This document shows positions 52,135 to 61,377 of a DNA stretch of 64,000 nucleotides, in pieces; position 1 is the first letter of the stretch, and every line of letters starts with the position of its first letter. The notes below the pieces were generated by a model. The model saw only the letters and a program-made list of their open reading frames with translations, had not been told where the DNA came from and did no database searches. Position numbers and translations under genes: made by a program. Origin of the DNA: UBA1952 sp965246765 (GTDB lineage Bacteria; Bacteroidota; Bacteroidia; Chitinophagales; Chitinophagaceae); assembly GCA_965246765.1 (NCBI GenBank), contig CBDFFJ010000007.1:62001-126000 (forward strand), written 5' to 3'.

Positions 52135-52938
52135 CTGAAAGGATGCGAAGAGATTGACAAAATAGGGCTTGGACTCCTGGTTTGCCATAAGCTTTATAGC
52201 ACGCATGTAGTATTCAACACCAATGCCCGTCTCCACAGCCATTACACTCCGGCGGCTGGCCGCAAAATCAAAATGAAGCGCTGTTTTTGCCTGCAGACCA
52301 GGCACAAACTGAATCTCGCCGAGGCCTTTCTGGAAGCCTGCGCCGCCACGGATGTACTGGTCATTAAGGAAAGACTCCTTTGTTTCCTCTGAATACTTGA
52401 ATGTGGCCGGCACCAGGGTTCCGAAATTATCCTGAGGCACATAGCCGTCTAAATAATAAGGCTTTTCCATGCCAAGCGATAAGCCGCCGACATTGACCCA
52501 ATGGATGGAAACCGTGCCCGGCTCAGGCTTGCCGGCTATCATTTTACGAATGCCATAACCCAGCTTCAGGGCGTAGAAATTGTTGATTTTTCCGAAGATG
52601 AATGGCTTGCTCTTCTGAGAGCCGCCAGAAGCCTGGTCGGTCATTGCATGCTTCACTTCTTTGGGATCCTTATGCTCGCTGAGCTCCAGCTGAAAAAGCC
52701 GGACATCATGAAACTGGTCCTGCAGCTTGGCTTCCTGGCTGCGCACAAAGCCCTTGTCCACATGTACCACCCAGCCATCGGTAGTAAGGCGGAAACCGGC
52801 GCTTAGCTCTGTGCGAATTGGCTTAGGCTTTTTGCCAAGCGTAAGCTTTGATGTACTAAGATTCGCCTGAGCGGAAGCCTGCATGCCGGCTCCGGACAAT
52901 GCGAAAGCAAGGGGAAGAATAAAAAACAACTTAGACAT
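52117..52938 (-). CDS. Exported outer-membrane barrel-like protein
   Basis: 273 residues with a signal peptide (FFILPLAFALSGAGMQASA). The mature part shows alternating strands (ELSAGFRLTTDGWVVHVDKG, GKINNFYALKLGYGIRKMIA) and ends with a C-terminal aromatic strand (FASFQFGRRW), as in small outer-membrane barrels. It precedes lipA by only 18 bases on the same strand. Function unknown. Confidence 0.75.
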   Translation of the reverse strand: MSKLFFILPLAFALSGAGMQASAQANLSTSKLTLGKKPKPIRTELSAGFRLTTDGWVVHVDKGFVRSQEAKLQDQFHDVRLFQLELSEHKDPKEVKHAMTDQASGGSQKSKPFIFGKINNFYALKLGYGIRKMIAGKPEPGTVSIHWVNVGGLSLGMEKPYYLDGYVPQDNFGTLVPATFKYSEETKESFLNDQYIRGGAGFQKGLGEIQFVPGLQAKTALHFDFAASRRSVMAVETGIGVEYYMRAIKLMANQESKPYFVNLFASFQFGRRW

Positions 52939-53138
52939 GATATTGAAATAAGGGCTACTTGCCCTGCCATTTGGAGGTATAAGTTAGAAACTATTTACGG
53001 GACATAAGTAATCTATTTCCTAAACACTTCGTTATAAGCTCTCTCTACTTTCATGCCGCCGCTTAACCTTATGAAAACCCGGTGACACTACAATGGTGGG
53101 CTGAAGGCGGCTAATTTCGTTTTTTAAATCCCGACACT

Positions 53139-53546
53139 GTGACTGCTAAAGTAATCTACAACGGCGGACTCCTGACAGCCGCCACGCATCTGGGATCGGG
53201 TACTGTTATAGAGACAGACGCGCCGGTGGATAACGGGGGGTTGGGCTCAAAATTTTCTCCTACCGATCTTGTCGCCGCGGCGCTGGCGTCTTGCATGTGT
53301 ACCATTATGGCGCTTACGGCCACAAAGCGGGAAATTCCGCTGGAGCGCATTGAATGCGGCGTGGAGAAGATCATGGTGCAGAATCCGCGTAGGATAGGAC
53401 AGATAAAAGTGAGCATGATCGTACTGGGACCGCATCACTATACAGATCATGAGCGCTCCGTACTGGAACAAGCGGCGCTGACCTGCCCGGTTTACGAGAG
53501 CCTGCACCCCGACTGCGAGAAGAATGTGCTATTTATCTGGCCTTGA
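53139..53546 (+). CDS. OsmC-family thiol peroxidase
   Basis: 135 residues from a GTG start. KFSPTDLVAAALASCMCTIM holds the reactive Cys (Cys52), and TCPVYESLHPD holds the second (Cys116), the pair used by OsmC/Ohr proteins to reduce organic hydroperoxides. The 3' end overlaps the convergent DUF2851 gene by 18 bases. Confidence 0.9.
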   Translation: MTAKVIYNGGLLTAATHLGSGTVIETDAPVDNGGLGSKFSPTDLVAAALASCMCTIMALTATKREIPLERIECGVEKIMVQNPRRIGQIKVSMIVLGPHHYTDHERSVLEQAALTCPVYESLHPDCEKNVLFIWP

Positions 53547-54803
53547 GCGGATTACGCTGAGGCCGATTGCGCATTCCAGGCACCGCTTTGCGGAGCAATA
53601 GTTATTATAAAGCTGAATGAGCGACTGAGTGCCGCCCGCGTGAGCCGGCTGCCACCCATATCTCTGCCACATCCGTATGATGTTGTTGTCTTCGGCGGGA
53701 AGGTCGTCCAGCATCTGTAGTGCAAGCTCTGAGGCCTCTTCCCGGCCTTGCACATGTGCATACAGAAAACGCAGGGGAGCAATTGTGTTTACAACAATAT
53801 TCTGAACGGCATCCGCGCCGAGCATTTTTTTACCCGGTCGCTTTTGCAGCTCATCAAAGCGGTAATGCGCAGCCCAGTATTCACTCGCTCTGACAGAAAG
53901 CGATGCTGCCAGTTTCTTGCCTGTCTCCTTGCTGCCAATCATGGCAAAAAGACCGGGAGACCGGTGAAGCAGGGCCGCGAGCTGCGCCAGCCGGATAGTC
54001 GGAAAGTTGGCTGGCCGCAACCGTAAAAATTTCCAGAGATGCGGCTCCATCGCCTCAAGAGCATACGTTTGACGCAGGAAGGAATATTCCTTCTGAAGTT
54101 GCTGCGGATATTCATCCTGAAACTGGCCATTCAGAAAGCCGGCCTGCCCAAAGAGCAGTGCTTCTACCTGCATCAGCGAAGACTGCCTCGCAATGATTTT
54201 TAGCGGCAGCGACTGAGCCAACTGCAGAAAGGGAGCCGCATTTACCTTAAAGCCAAAGTTGGAGGCGAGCCGCCACCAGAACAGTGTATGCCAGTCGCCG
54301 CCTGCCCGTTCCAGCTCAGCGTTCCAACCGCCCAGCTTTTGCTCCCAGCGCTCCACCAGCATCCGGCTAAGCCAGCTTGACCGTGTGATGTCGCTGACGT
54401 GCTGTAAGACGCCCGCGCAGGGCAGCGGGGCAGTGGTCTGGATAAGGTTGCTGTAGCGCTCCAGCACGTAGCCGGGAATATGCTCCTTTAGCGCCAGTAC
54501 AGGGATGCCGCCCGGCAGTCCGGCAAGGTCATGCTCGTACACAACGTGCAGTATAATGCGGCTGTAGGCGGCGTCAGAGTCGTGATGATGACGCTTCCAG
54601 TCTGAAGTCAGGCTATGCAGCTCTACATTGCCGACAAGTATGGTGTCGCCAATCTTAACCCGCGCCATGCTGAAGTCCGGGCCGGCATCCCGGTTAAGCG
54701 TGCCCGGGTGAATGACCTGCACCGCTTCTCCGGTACTGACATGCAGTGCTCCGGGCCGGTAGAGGTTATACTGCCAGATGAATTGAAGTAGCGCTTCCTG
54801 CAT
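53529..54803 (-). CDS. DUF2851 family protein
   Basis: 424 residues from the ATG at 54803 (MQEALLQFIWQY). GTLNRDAGPDFSMARVKIGD, GNVELHSLTSDWKRHHHDSD and ILHVVYEHDL are the family's N-terminal marks. DUF2851 proteins are common in Bacteroidota; the EVHxxxxDW-type part is reminiscent of nuclease folds, but no activity is known. Convergent overlap of 18 bases with OsmC. Confidence 0.9.
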   Translation of the reverse strand: MQEALLQFIWQYNLYRPGALHVSTGEAVQVIHPGTLNRDAGPDFSMARVKIGDTILVGNVELHSLTSDWKRHHHDSDAAYSRIILHVVYEHDLAGLPGGIPVLALKEHIPGYVLERYSNLIQTTAPLPCAGVLQHVSDITRSSWLSRMLVERWEQKLGGWNAELERAGGDWHTLFWWRLASNFGFKVNAAPFLQLAQSLPLKIIARQSSLMQVEALLFGQAGFLNGQFQDEYPQQLQKEYSFLRQTYALEAMEPHLWKFLRLRPANFPTIRLAQLAALLHRSPGLFAMIGSKETGKKLAASLSVRASEYWAAHYRFDELQKRPGKKMLGADAVQNIVVNTIAPLRFLYAHVQGREEASELALQMLDDLPAEDNNIIRMWQRYGWQPAHAGGTQSLIQLYNNYCSAKRCLECAIGLSVIRSRPDK

Positions 54804-54835
54804 CTTTCTGAACAGCAAATTGCTGCCGCGAAAAA

Positions 54836-55639
54836 TTACAGATATTTCGCCATCTGCTCTTGATAAGCTTTCGCCGCCACGCCGGCCTGCTGCGCGAAAT
54901 CCTCGCCGCCGCCGGCAAAAATCACCGCGCGGGAGACATTGATGAGAATACCCGCATCCTTATTCAGGGCCGCCTTGCATACTTCATCAAGATCGCCACC
55001 TTGCGCGCCCACGCCTGGGATGAGCAGGAAGTGATCCGGAATGATGCTGCGAACGTGCCGCAGCTGCTCCGTTTGCGTGGCGCCGATCACGAACATCAGG
55101 TTCTCCGGGCTGCCCCACCCAATTACTTTATGCAGTGTCTCTTCATAAAGATGCCGGCCATCTGCAAGCCGCTGCATCTGGAAGTCCTGACTGCCTTTGT
55201 TGGATGTGAGGCCAAGGACAATGGCCCAGCGGTTGCGGCGTTGCAAAAATGGCTTCACGCTATCCTCGCCCATGTAGGGCGCAACGGTTACCGAATGGAA
55301 CGGATAAACGTCAAAGAATGTGGTCGCATATTGATCGGCGGTGTTGCCGATGTCTCCGCGCTTGGCGTCTGCAATTGTGAAGATGCCCTGGGGAATGTAC
55401 TCCAGCGTTTTTTGCAGGCTGATCCAGCCTCTGATACCTTGCGCTTCGTAGAAAGCGGTGTTGATTTTGTAAGCAACCGTATAGGGATGTGTGGCGTCAA
55501 TGATGGCTTTGTTAAACGCAAAGACAGCATCCTCCCCGCCTTGAAGATGCTCTGGAATCTTTGAAGGATCTGTGTCTAATCCGACGCAGAGCACTGACTT
55601 TTTCCGGCGAATGATTTCAACTAATTCCTGGCGGGTCAT
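54836..55639 (-). CDS. pyrF: Orotidine 5'-phosphate decarboxylase
   Basis: 267 residues, the longer type 2 form. The catalytic array is in DAKRGDIGNTADQYA (Asp91, Lys93, Asp96). It makes UMP in pyrimidine synthesis. LCVGLDTDPSKIPEHL opens the barrel. Upstream lies the Mrp gene on the same strand (69-base gap). Confidence 0.96.
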   Translation of the reverse strand: MTRQELVEIIRRKKSVLCVGLDTDPSKIPEHLQGGEDAVFAFNKAIIDATHPYTVAYKINTAFYEAQGIRGWISLQKTLEYIPQGIFTIADAKRGDIGNTADQYATTFFDVYPFHSVTVAPYMGEDSVKPFLQRRNRWAIVLGLTSNKGSQDFQMQRLADGRHLYEETLHKVIGWGSPENLMFVIGATQTEQLRHVRSIIPDHFLLIPGVGAQGGDLDEVCKAALNKDAGILINVSRAVIFAGGGEDFAQQAGVAAKAYQEQMAKYL

Positions 55640-55708
55640 AATGAAGTGATAGGGTTAATGTGCGGGCTTGCGGCTTAGTTGGCAGAAGAAAATCCGCATT
55701 GCGCGCTA

Positions 55709-56809
55709 TTAGCTTGCCACTTCTACAACTTTTGTCGGTGCGAGATTCGCATTGCGGATAGAAACCTGCTGCGCCACGCGTTCAGCCACCGCCATAAAGG
55801 CTTCCTGACTGACCAGGTCATCGCCCATGAGTGCAGGCGTTCCGGCATCGCCGCCTTCGCGGATACTTTGCACTAAAGGCACCTCGCCAAGGAATGGCAC
55901 CTCAAACTGCTCGGCCATCTTTCGCGCGCCTCCTTTTCCGAAGATGTAATATTTATTGTCGGGCAACTCCGCCGGCGTGAAATAGGCCATGTTCTCCACA
56001 ATACCCAGGATCGGAACGTTAATCTGCGGCTGGCGGAACATGGTAATTGCCTTGCGCGCATCGGCAGCAGCTACTGCCTGCGGCGTTGACACAATCACAG
56101 CGCCTGTTACAGGAACTGTCTGCACCATCGTCAGCTGCACATCGCCGGTGCCGGGAGGCAGGTCAACAATCAGATAATCAAGATCTCCCCAGGCTACATC
56201 GGAGATGAACTGACGCAATGCAGAGCTCGCCTGCGGGCCACGCCAGATGACTGCCTGCTTTTCGTCTATCAGCAATCCGATGCTCATGGCCTTAATGCCA
56301 AAGCGCTCAATAGGCACGATCATGCCTTTGCCTTCCACATCCATCATCTTGGGCCGCTCGTCGCGGATGCCGAGCATAATGGGAATAGAAGGTCCGTGAA
56401 TGTCGGCGTCCAGCAGTCCGACGGCGGCGCCTTCGCGGGCAAGGCCGAGGGCAAGGTTAACCGCCACAGTGCTCTTGCCCACGCCGCCCTTGCCAGAGCC
56501 TACCACAATTATGTTCTTGACACCGGTCAATATGCCTTTCGGATCTTTCCGGTTACTCATTACCCGCGAGGTCATGTTCACTTTCACCACAACATCCGGA
56601 CTAACAATGATGCGGATTGCGTTGATACAGGCCTTCTCAATCATGTCCTTCAGCGGGCATGCAGGCGTGGTAAGCACAACCGTAAAAGAGAGGTTGACTC
56701 CGTCAATGCGAATATCCTCTATCATGTTGAGTGTCACGAGGTCTTTGCCCAAATCAGGCTCCTGCACTTCACTCAAAGCACGCAGCACATCTTCCTTTGT
56801 AAACGCCAT
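55709..56809 (-). CDS. Mrp/ApbC-family iron-sulfur carrier P-loop ATPase
   Basis: 366 residues. An N-terminal MIP18/DUF59 domain (residues 1-90) is followed by the deviant Walker A GSGKGGVGKSTVAVNLALGL (about 105-124), then LLDADIHGPSIPIMLG and DYLIVDLPPGTGDVQLT. It probably carries 4Fe-4S clusters to apo-proteins. The usual CPxC pair after ENMAYF is absent; the stretch reads ENMAYFTPAELPDNKYY, as in many Bacteroidota members. The ATG at 56809 is preferred to one at 56866, as a -7 box lies between. Confidence 0.93.
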   Translation of the reverse strand: MAFTKEDVLRALSEVQEPDLGKDLVTLNMIEDIRIDGVNLSFTVVLTTPACPLKDMIEKACINAIRIIVSPDVVVKVNMTSRVMSNRKDPKGILTGVKNIIVVGSGKGGVGKSTVAVNLALGLAREGAAVGLLDADIHGPSIPIMLGIRDERPKMMDVEGKGMIVPIERFGIKAMSIGLLIDEKQAVIWRGPQASSALRQFISDVAWGDLDYLIVDLPPGTGDVQLTMVQTVPVTGAVIVSTPQAVAAADARKAITMFRQPQINVPILGIVENMAYFTPAELPDNKYYIFGKGGARKMAEQFEVPFLGEVPLVQSIREGGDAGTPALMGDDLVSQEAFMAVAERVAQQVSIRNANLAPTKVVEVAS

Positions 56810-56842
56810 AGAATCTTTCGTTAAATCACTTTTTATACATCG

Positions 56843-56850
56843 CAAAAGTA
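56843..56850 (-). promoter_or_regulatory. -7 promoter box (TActTTTG) for the Mrp gene
   Basis: Reverse strand TACTTTTG matches TAnnTTTG, 33 bases before the ATG at 56809. It lies inside the alternative longer reading frame, which supports the shorter start. Confidence 0.5.
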
Positions 56851-56934
56851 CGCCCCCCGCCTGCATCTTTGTGAAGAGCGCGGGCGTAATTGAGAGCCGC
56901 CGGCCTCCCAGACCATCCCGACGACGCCCCGATC

Positions 56935-57576
56935 ATGCTGTACCGTTTTCTTCTGCTCTTTTCCCTGCTTCCCGCTGCGATTCAATGCGTCTTTGCGCAG
57001 GAGGGCGGTGACCAGCGTATTGTGCAGATCAATGGGGTAACTATTACAGCGGACAGCCTGCGTGCCGTGCCGCTGACTACGGTTACCGTTAGAAATCAGT
57101 ACCGCGGCGTTTACTCTTCCGAGCAAGGCGTTTTTTCTATAGTTTGCTATAAGGGGGATACGCTTGAGTTTACCGCCATTGGTTTCAGGCCAAAGGCGTA
57201 TGTGGTGCCCGATCGTATTAAGGGTCAGTATTTCTCCATGATTCAGCTCATGGTTCAGGATACTTTCTACCTGCCGGAAACGATTGTGCGCCCTTTGCCT
57301 ACAAAGGAGCAGTTTGATTACGCGTTCCGTCACTGGCGCATTCCTGACGACCAATATGAGGTGGCGCGCAAGAATACAGATGCGCTGACGCTCCGTGCGA
57401 TTGCTTACACTATGCCGCGTGATGGCCGCGAAAATCAGGCGGTATATCAAGCAAGCATTGCGCGCGATGCCATTTACTACGGCCAGATCCGGCCTTCAAA
57501 CGTTACGAACCCGCTCAGCTGGGCAGAGTTCTTTGAAGCCTGGAAGCGCGGCGACTACCGCAAGAAGAGCTACTGA
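56935..57576 (+). CDS. Exported carboxypeptidase-regulatory-like domain protein
   Basis: 213 residues with a signal peptide (MLYRFLLLFSLLPAAIQCVF). The N-terminal part (GVTITADSLRAVPLTTVTVR, GVYSSEQGVFSIVCYKGDTL, EFTAIGF) is a CarboxypepD_reg-like beta sandwich. The C-terminal part (RKNTDALTLRAIAYTMPRDG to the end) is the region found in small Bacteroidota proteins of this kind. A surface or periplasmic role is likely; function unknown. It overlaps the convergent LptC gene by seven bases. Confidence 0.8.
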   Translation: MLYRFLLLFSLLPAAIQCVFAQEGGDQRIVQINGVTITADSLRAVPLTTVTVRNQYRGVYSSEQGVFSIVCYKGDTLEFTAIGFRPKAYVVPDRIKGQYFSMIQLMVQDTFYLPETIVRPLPTKEQFDYAFRHWRIPDDQYEVARKNTDALTLRAIAYTMPRDGRENQAVYQASIARDAIYYGQIRPSNVTNPLSWAEFFEAWKRGDYRKKSY

Positions 57577-58136
57577 GGCATCTGGCTCTGCTGCACCTGC
57601 ACACTGCCGGTAATGTTCCTGATCTGATATTCACTAAAATCCTGACTGGCCTCCATGCCTGTTCCGGTCAGCACTTGCGTCGGCGTTATAATGCGCACAG
57701 GCTTTTCAGTAAAGAATTTTTGCAGTCGCTGATTCCAGACCAGTTCCTTTGTATAGAGTTGCTCGCCTTTATCGTTGATGATGTGGACGCTGTCGCGGAT
57801 AAGCACGTTGCTTTCCCGCTCGTACGCACGGGCGTAGCGGGCGGTGAGCGTGCTCCTGATCTGCGCGCTGTCATTGAAAAACTCAACCTTCATTCCATCC
57901 TTCATTTCTGTGTAAGGAGGGTTCGCGCCTTCCGCGCGTATGAAGGTGTGCGCAAAAAGCCGCGCCTGAATCTTACCGCCTTTGCTGTAGAGAATCGTCA
58001 CATCAGATCCGTGGTCTTCACCGACACGCTCACGTCCGGTCACCGCATTGATCTCGTTGATACTGTTGGTGCAGGCCGCAACCGAAAGGAGCAGAAGGCA
58101 GGCTGGCGCCAGGCTTCGCAACGGCGCTTTAATCAT
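57570..58136 (-). CDS. lptC: LptC-like lipoprotein (LPS export)
   Basis: 188 residues with a lipobox (LLLLSVAAC, Cys22). The mature domain has SDVTILYSKGGKIQARLFAH, VEFFNDSAQIRSTLTARYAR and VLTGTGMEASQDFSEYQIRN, the strand pattern of LptC/OstA proteins that carry LPS across the periplasm. Bacteroidota LptC proteins often are lipoproteins like this. The start at 58136 overlaps the stop of the barrel gene by eight bases, so it is coupled to it. Confidence 0.85.
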   Translation of the reverse strand: MIKAPLRSLAPACLLLLSVAACTNSINEINAVTGRERVGEDHGSDVTILYSKGGKIQARLFAHTFIRAEGANPPYTEMKDGMKVEFFNDSAQIRSTLTARYARAYERESNVLIRDSVHIINDKGEQLYTKELVWNQRLQKFFTEKPVRIITPTQVLTGTGMEASQDFSEYQIRNITGSVQVQQSQMPQ

Positions 58137-59430
58137 ACCGGCGCTTGATAAACCAGCGGTCGTTGAGCGAGATGCCCAGGTGAAACTTGAAGTAGTTGGC
58201 CTGCACAAGTCCGTTTTCTTCCGTGCCGCGGCGGCCAAACTCTATAGCTGTATGTATGCGATCAGTCGTGCGCTTGAACGGAAAGGACGCGCCGAGCGTC
58301 AGGCCATAGTATTTCATGTCAGTGTTACGCAGCTGCACATAGTCTGTGCCGTAGTAAAAGCCCGCACGGTAGGTCACGCGGCTCAGGTAACCATAGACAC
58401 TTGCAGGATCAGGCGTAAACTCACCGCCAACATTAAAGCGAATGGTCCTGTCTTTCACTGAATCACGAACCTCGTAGTTTTTGTAAACGCTCCAGTCTGT
58501 CTGCGAGGCGTCTGCGGCCACGCTCCAGTTGCGGCCACCCAGCTGGACACCGAATGTGTAGGTAGCCGGCAAAACGATCTTGCCGCTTTCGCCTGTAGCG
58601 CTGTAGGCTGTATCCTGAACCTCGGAGCCGGAATTATAGAAGAATGAAGAAGTATAGCTCTCGCGTGTGCCGTTCAAATCCTGACTAAGCGCCAATGTGG
58701 CGCCAAGGCGGTAATGCCAGCCATTGCGCATGGTATCATGGTACTGAAGGCCGCCTTTCCAGTAAATGCCGCCAATGCGTGTGTACCGGGAAAAGTCGGA
58801 GCTTAGCACATGCGTTGAATCCAGATTCACCAGCCGGCTTGTGTTGCGGATGTTACCAAACATATAGCCGAAGTTGGCGCCGAAGGAAAAGCCGCCAATC
58901 TGCCCCGCGCCGCCTATGAAAGCGTAGTTGAGTCCGCCTTCGCCAGTGTATTCAGACGCGGTTTTATTATAAAACGGCTGGGGTTTATTCTCATCGATGA
59001 GTGTGCTGGTGGTATCAACACTGTGATAGAAGATGTGCGTTTGTGGCTGCAGGCCAAAGGCCATCCCGGCATGCTTGCCGAGCGGGACACCCACGCGTAA
59101 ATAAGCAAGCGTCGCCGAGCCCGTGCTGTAAGTTTTATTATCCGTAAGTATGTTGCGCAGGGAACCGGTGAAGCCGGCTTCATAAGTAGTCAGTCGCAGG
59201 GAAGGATAAGAGGCCGGGTTTTCTGTATTGATGGCTGCTGCGTTCTGATAGGCGGCAGCGGTATAGCCCATCGCCCGGTTCAGCACGTTGGTTCCGCTTA
59301 TCGGCTCGCCAAGGCCGTAGCGGCTGTAAGGGTCGTTTTCTTTATTGGAATTACCATTCTGCGCGGCGGCGGCTGTGGCGGCACATACGAGGGTCGCGGT
59401 AAGCAGGCGCTTAGCGTAGGAAACGGACAT
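58129..59430 (-). CDS. FadL/OmpP1-like outer-membrane barrel protein
   Basis: 433 residues with a signal peptide (LLTATLVCAATAAAA). NDPYSRYGLGEPISGTNVLN and ENPASYPSLRLTTYEAGFTG match a Bacteroidota outer-membrane protein family related in layout to FadL-type barrels. The C terminus RWFIKRRYD follows the last strand. It lies between coaX and lptC, overlapping both, a linkage I know from other Bacteroidota. Transport substrate unknown. Confidence 0.85.
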   Translation of the reverse strand: MSVSYAKRLLTATLVCAATAAAAQNGNSNKENDPYSRYGLGEPISGTNVLNRAMGYTAAAYQNAAAINTENPASYPSLRLTTYEAGFTGSLRNILTDNKTYSTGSATLAYLRVGVPLGKHAGMAFGLQPQTHIFYHSVDTTSTLIDENKPQPFYNKTASEYTGEGGLNYAFIGGAGQIGGFSFGANFGYMFGNIRNTSRLVNLDSTHVLSSDFSRYTRIGGIYWKGGLQYHDTMRNGWHYRLGATLALSQDLNGTRESYTSSFFYNSGSEVQDTAYSATGESGKIVLPATYTFGVQLGGRNWSVAADASQTDWSVYKNYEVRDSVKDRTIRFNVGGEFTPDPASVYGYLSRVTYRAGFYYGTDYVQLRNTDMKYYGLTLGASFPFKRTTDRIHTAIEFGRRGTEENGLVQANYFKFHLGISLNDRWFIKRRYD

Positions 59431-60148
59431 TATGCTTCAGGATTTGATACAGTCCCTTTAGAATAATCTGAGGGTCGGCAAATATCCCGCTTTTGATGTG
59501 GCGTGCAAAGAAGGGTGCATCGCCCCCGCATAAAATTGCGTTAAACTCCCCGTACTCTTTTTCAAAGGAAGCCACCATTCCGTCTATCTCGGCAGCAATG
59601 CCGAACACAGCACCGCTTCGCATGCAGGTTGCTGTATCGTAACCTAAAAGGAGCGTATCGCCTTCCGGGCTTACCTGCGGCAGCCCGTCGGTAAACTGGT
59701 GCATTGCGTCCAGTCGCATCTGAAAACCAGGCGAGATAGCACCGCCCCGGAACGCGCCGTTCTTCGTGATGAAGTTGTAGGTGATGCAAGTGCCCATTGC
59801 AACTACGAGATTATTCTTGCCCGGATGGGCTGCATGTGCGCCTGCCACTGCCGCCAGCCTGTCCATTCCAAGACTATCTGCACGATAGGCGTTCATAATA
59901 GGCAGATGTGTCTTCTGATCCAGCTTCACGAGGTGCGTGCGCTCTGCCAGCAGACCTTCAATCTGTTCGTCATGATTGACTACGGAGCAAAGGATGGAGG
60001 CGCGTGGCTGCTCTTTTTCTATAAGCGCGCTTAGCCGATCTGCGGCTTCATTTGCAGTAAAGGTGTCCTGGGCGACGAAAATCCCGGTATCGTCTGTCAC
60101 GGCGGCTTTTACGAGCGTATTGCCCCAGTCTATCAGTAGCAGCTTCAT
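59411..60148 (-). CDS. coaX: Type III pantothenate kinase
   Basis: 245 residues. It phosphorylates pantothenate in CoA synthesis. The ATP-binding motif DWGNT gives Asp7, Asn10 and Lys14 (IDWGNTLVKAAV); LGMDRLAAVAGA is the pantothenate/phosphate motif and ISPGFQMRLDAMHQFTDGLP follows. It is the first gene of the coaX-barrel-lptC operon, overlapping the next gene by 20 bases. Confidence 0.95.
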   Translation of the reverse strand: MKLLLIDWGNTLVKAAVTDDTGIFVAQDTFTANEAADRLSALIEKEQPRASILCSVVNHDEQIEGLLAERTHLVKLDQKTHLPIMNAYRADSLGMDRLAAVAGAHAAHPGKNNLVVAMGTCITYNFITKNGAFRGGAISPGFQMRLDAMHQFTDGLPQVSPEGDTLLLGYDTATCMRSGAVFGIAAEIDGMVASFEKEYGEFNAILCGGDAPFFARHIKSGIFADPQIILKGLYQILKHNVRFLR

Positions 60149-60187
60149 CTTGTGTGCGTTTATGAAGCCTAAATGTAGTGACTGTAC

Positions 60188-61318
60188 CTATTTACCATCG
60201 TAAGTGATCCGGTAGATGCAATTTGCGAAGTCATCACTTACAAGTAGTGAGCCGTCTTTCAGCTGCATCACATCTACCGGACGCCCCCAGGCCTTGCCTC
60301 CTTTCAGCCAACCCTCAGCAAACGGCTCGTAGTGTACGCTGTCACCTTCCATCCGCACCATCATCACACGGTAACCGATCGGCTCGCTGCGATTCCAGGA
60401 GCCGTGCTCTGCAATGAATATCGTATTGCTATACGACTGAGGAAACATCTTTCCCGTGTAGAACTTCATGCCCAATGCCGCGGTATGCGGAGCGAGCCTC
60501 GCTACCGGCGGTGTAAATTCAGTACAGGAATGCCTGCCGCCATATTCGGGATCGGAAATGTTGCATGCATGACAGTATGGATATCCGAAGTGCATACCGG
60601 CCTGAGGCGCTTTGTTCAATTCATCGGGCGGTACATTGTCGCCAAGCTCGTCCCGGCCGTTTTCTGTAAACCAAAGCTCCTTCGTCTGAGGATGCCAGTC
60701 AAAGCCAACCGAGTTTCGGATGCCGGAGGCAAACACTTCAAAACCGCTGCCGTCTGCGTTCATCCTGGCTATAGACGCAAAGCGGGGATCGCGTTCGCCG
60801 CTGTCGCAAATATTGCAGGGCGCACCGATGGACACATATAGCTTGCCGTCCGGGCCGAATGCCAGATACTTCCAGCCGTGATGAGTCTCATGTGGAAGCT
60901 TGTTGTAAACAAGAACCGGCTGCGGCGGTGTCTTCAGGTTTGCTTCAATGCCATCCAGTCGCCAGATTTTATCCAGCTCGGCTATGTACAAAGCCCCTGC
61001 CTTAAATGCAAGGCCGTTTGGCATATTCTTACCGCTAAGGATGGTATATTTCTCTTCTGCCACGCCGTCGCCGTCCCGGTCTGCCAGAGCAAAAACTTTA
61101 TCACCGGTTCTATTCCCGACGAAGACGGTGCCCTGATCTCCAAGCGCAAGCGAGCGGGCATTATCTACGTCTTTGGCCCATAGAGAAATGTGAAAGCCAG
61201 ATGGCAAGTGAATATCCTGAAGCCGGGGATCGTCAACTTTTTGAAGCGCTTTGTTTTTGCAGGAAGCGAAGGGCGATATCAGGCAGAACAGGCTAAGGGC
61301 GAGTAAGAGTCGGGGCAT
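60188..61318 (-). CDS. Lipoprotein PQQ-dependent sugar (sorbosone/glucose) dehydrogenase-like
   Basis: 376 residues with a lipobox (LISPFASC, Cys20). The beta-propeller has SLALGDQGTVFVGNRTGDKV, WKYLAFGPDGKLYVSIG, RNSVGFDWHPQTKELWFTEN and GRDELGDNVPPDELN, the pattern of L-sorbosone dehydrogenases. NICDSGERDP and CHACN give Cys clusters typical of this subgroup. These enzymes oxidise aldoses or sorbosone with PQQ; activity with this cofactor is not shown. It faces another member at 62927 across the GT39 gene. Confidence 0.85.
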   Translation of the reverse strand: MPRLLLALSLFCLISPFASCKNKALQKVDDPRLQDIHLPSGFHISLWAKDVDNARSLALGDQGTVFVGNRTGDKVFALADRDGDGVAEEKYTILSGKNMPNGLAFKAGALYIAELDKIWRLDGIEANLKTPPQPVLVYNKLPHETHHGWKYLAFGPDGKLYVSIGAPCNICDSGERDPRFASIARMNADGSGFEVFASGIRNSVGFDWHPQTKELWFTENGRDELGDNVPPDELNKAPQAGMHFGYPYCHACNISDPEYGGRHSCTEFTPPVARLAPHTAALGMKFYTGKMFPQSYSNTIFIAEHGSWNRSEPIGYRVMMVRMEGDSVHYEPFAEGWLKGGKAWGRPVDVMQLKDGSLLVSDDFANCIYRITYDGK

Positions 61319-61377
61319 ACGATGGCGTTTTCAGCTCTTACAAAAATTACGTGCCGTTTTTTCTAAAGTTCCTTTGA

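Noticed and set aside
52939..53138. Possible small RNA or gene in the longest gap
   Set aside because: No convincing frame, hairpin or promoter pair was seen.
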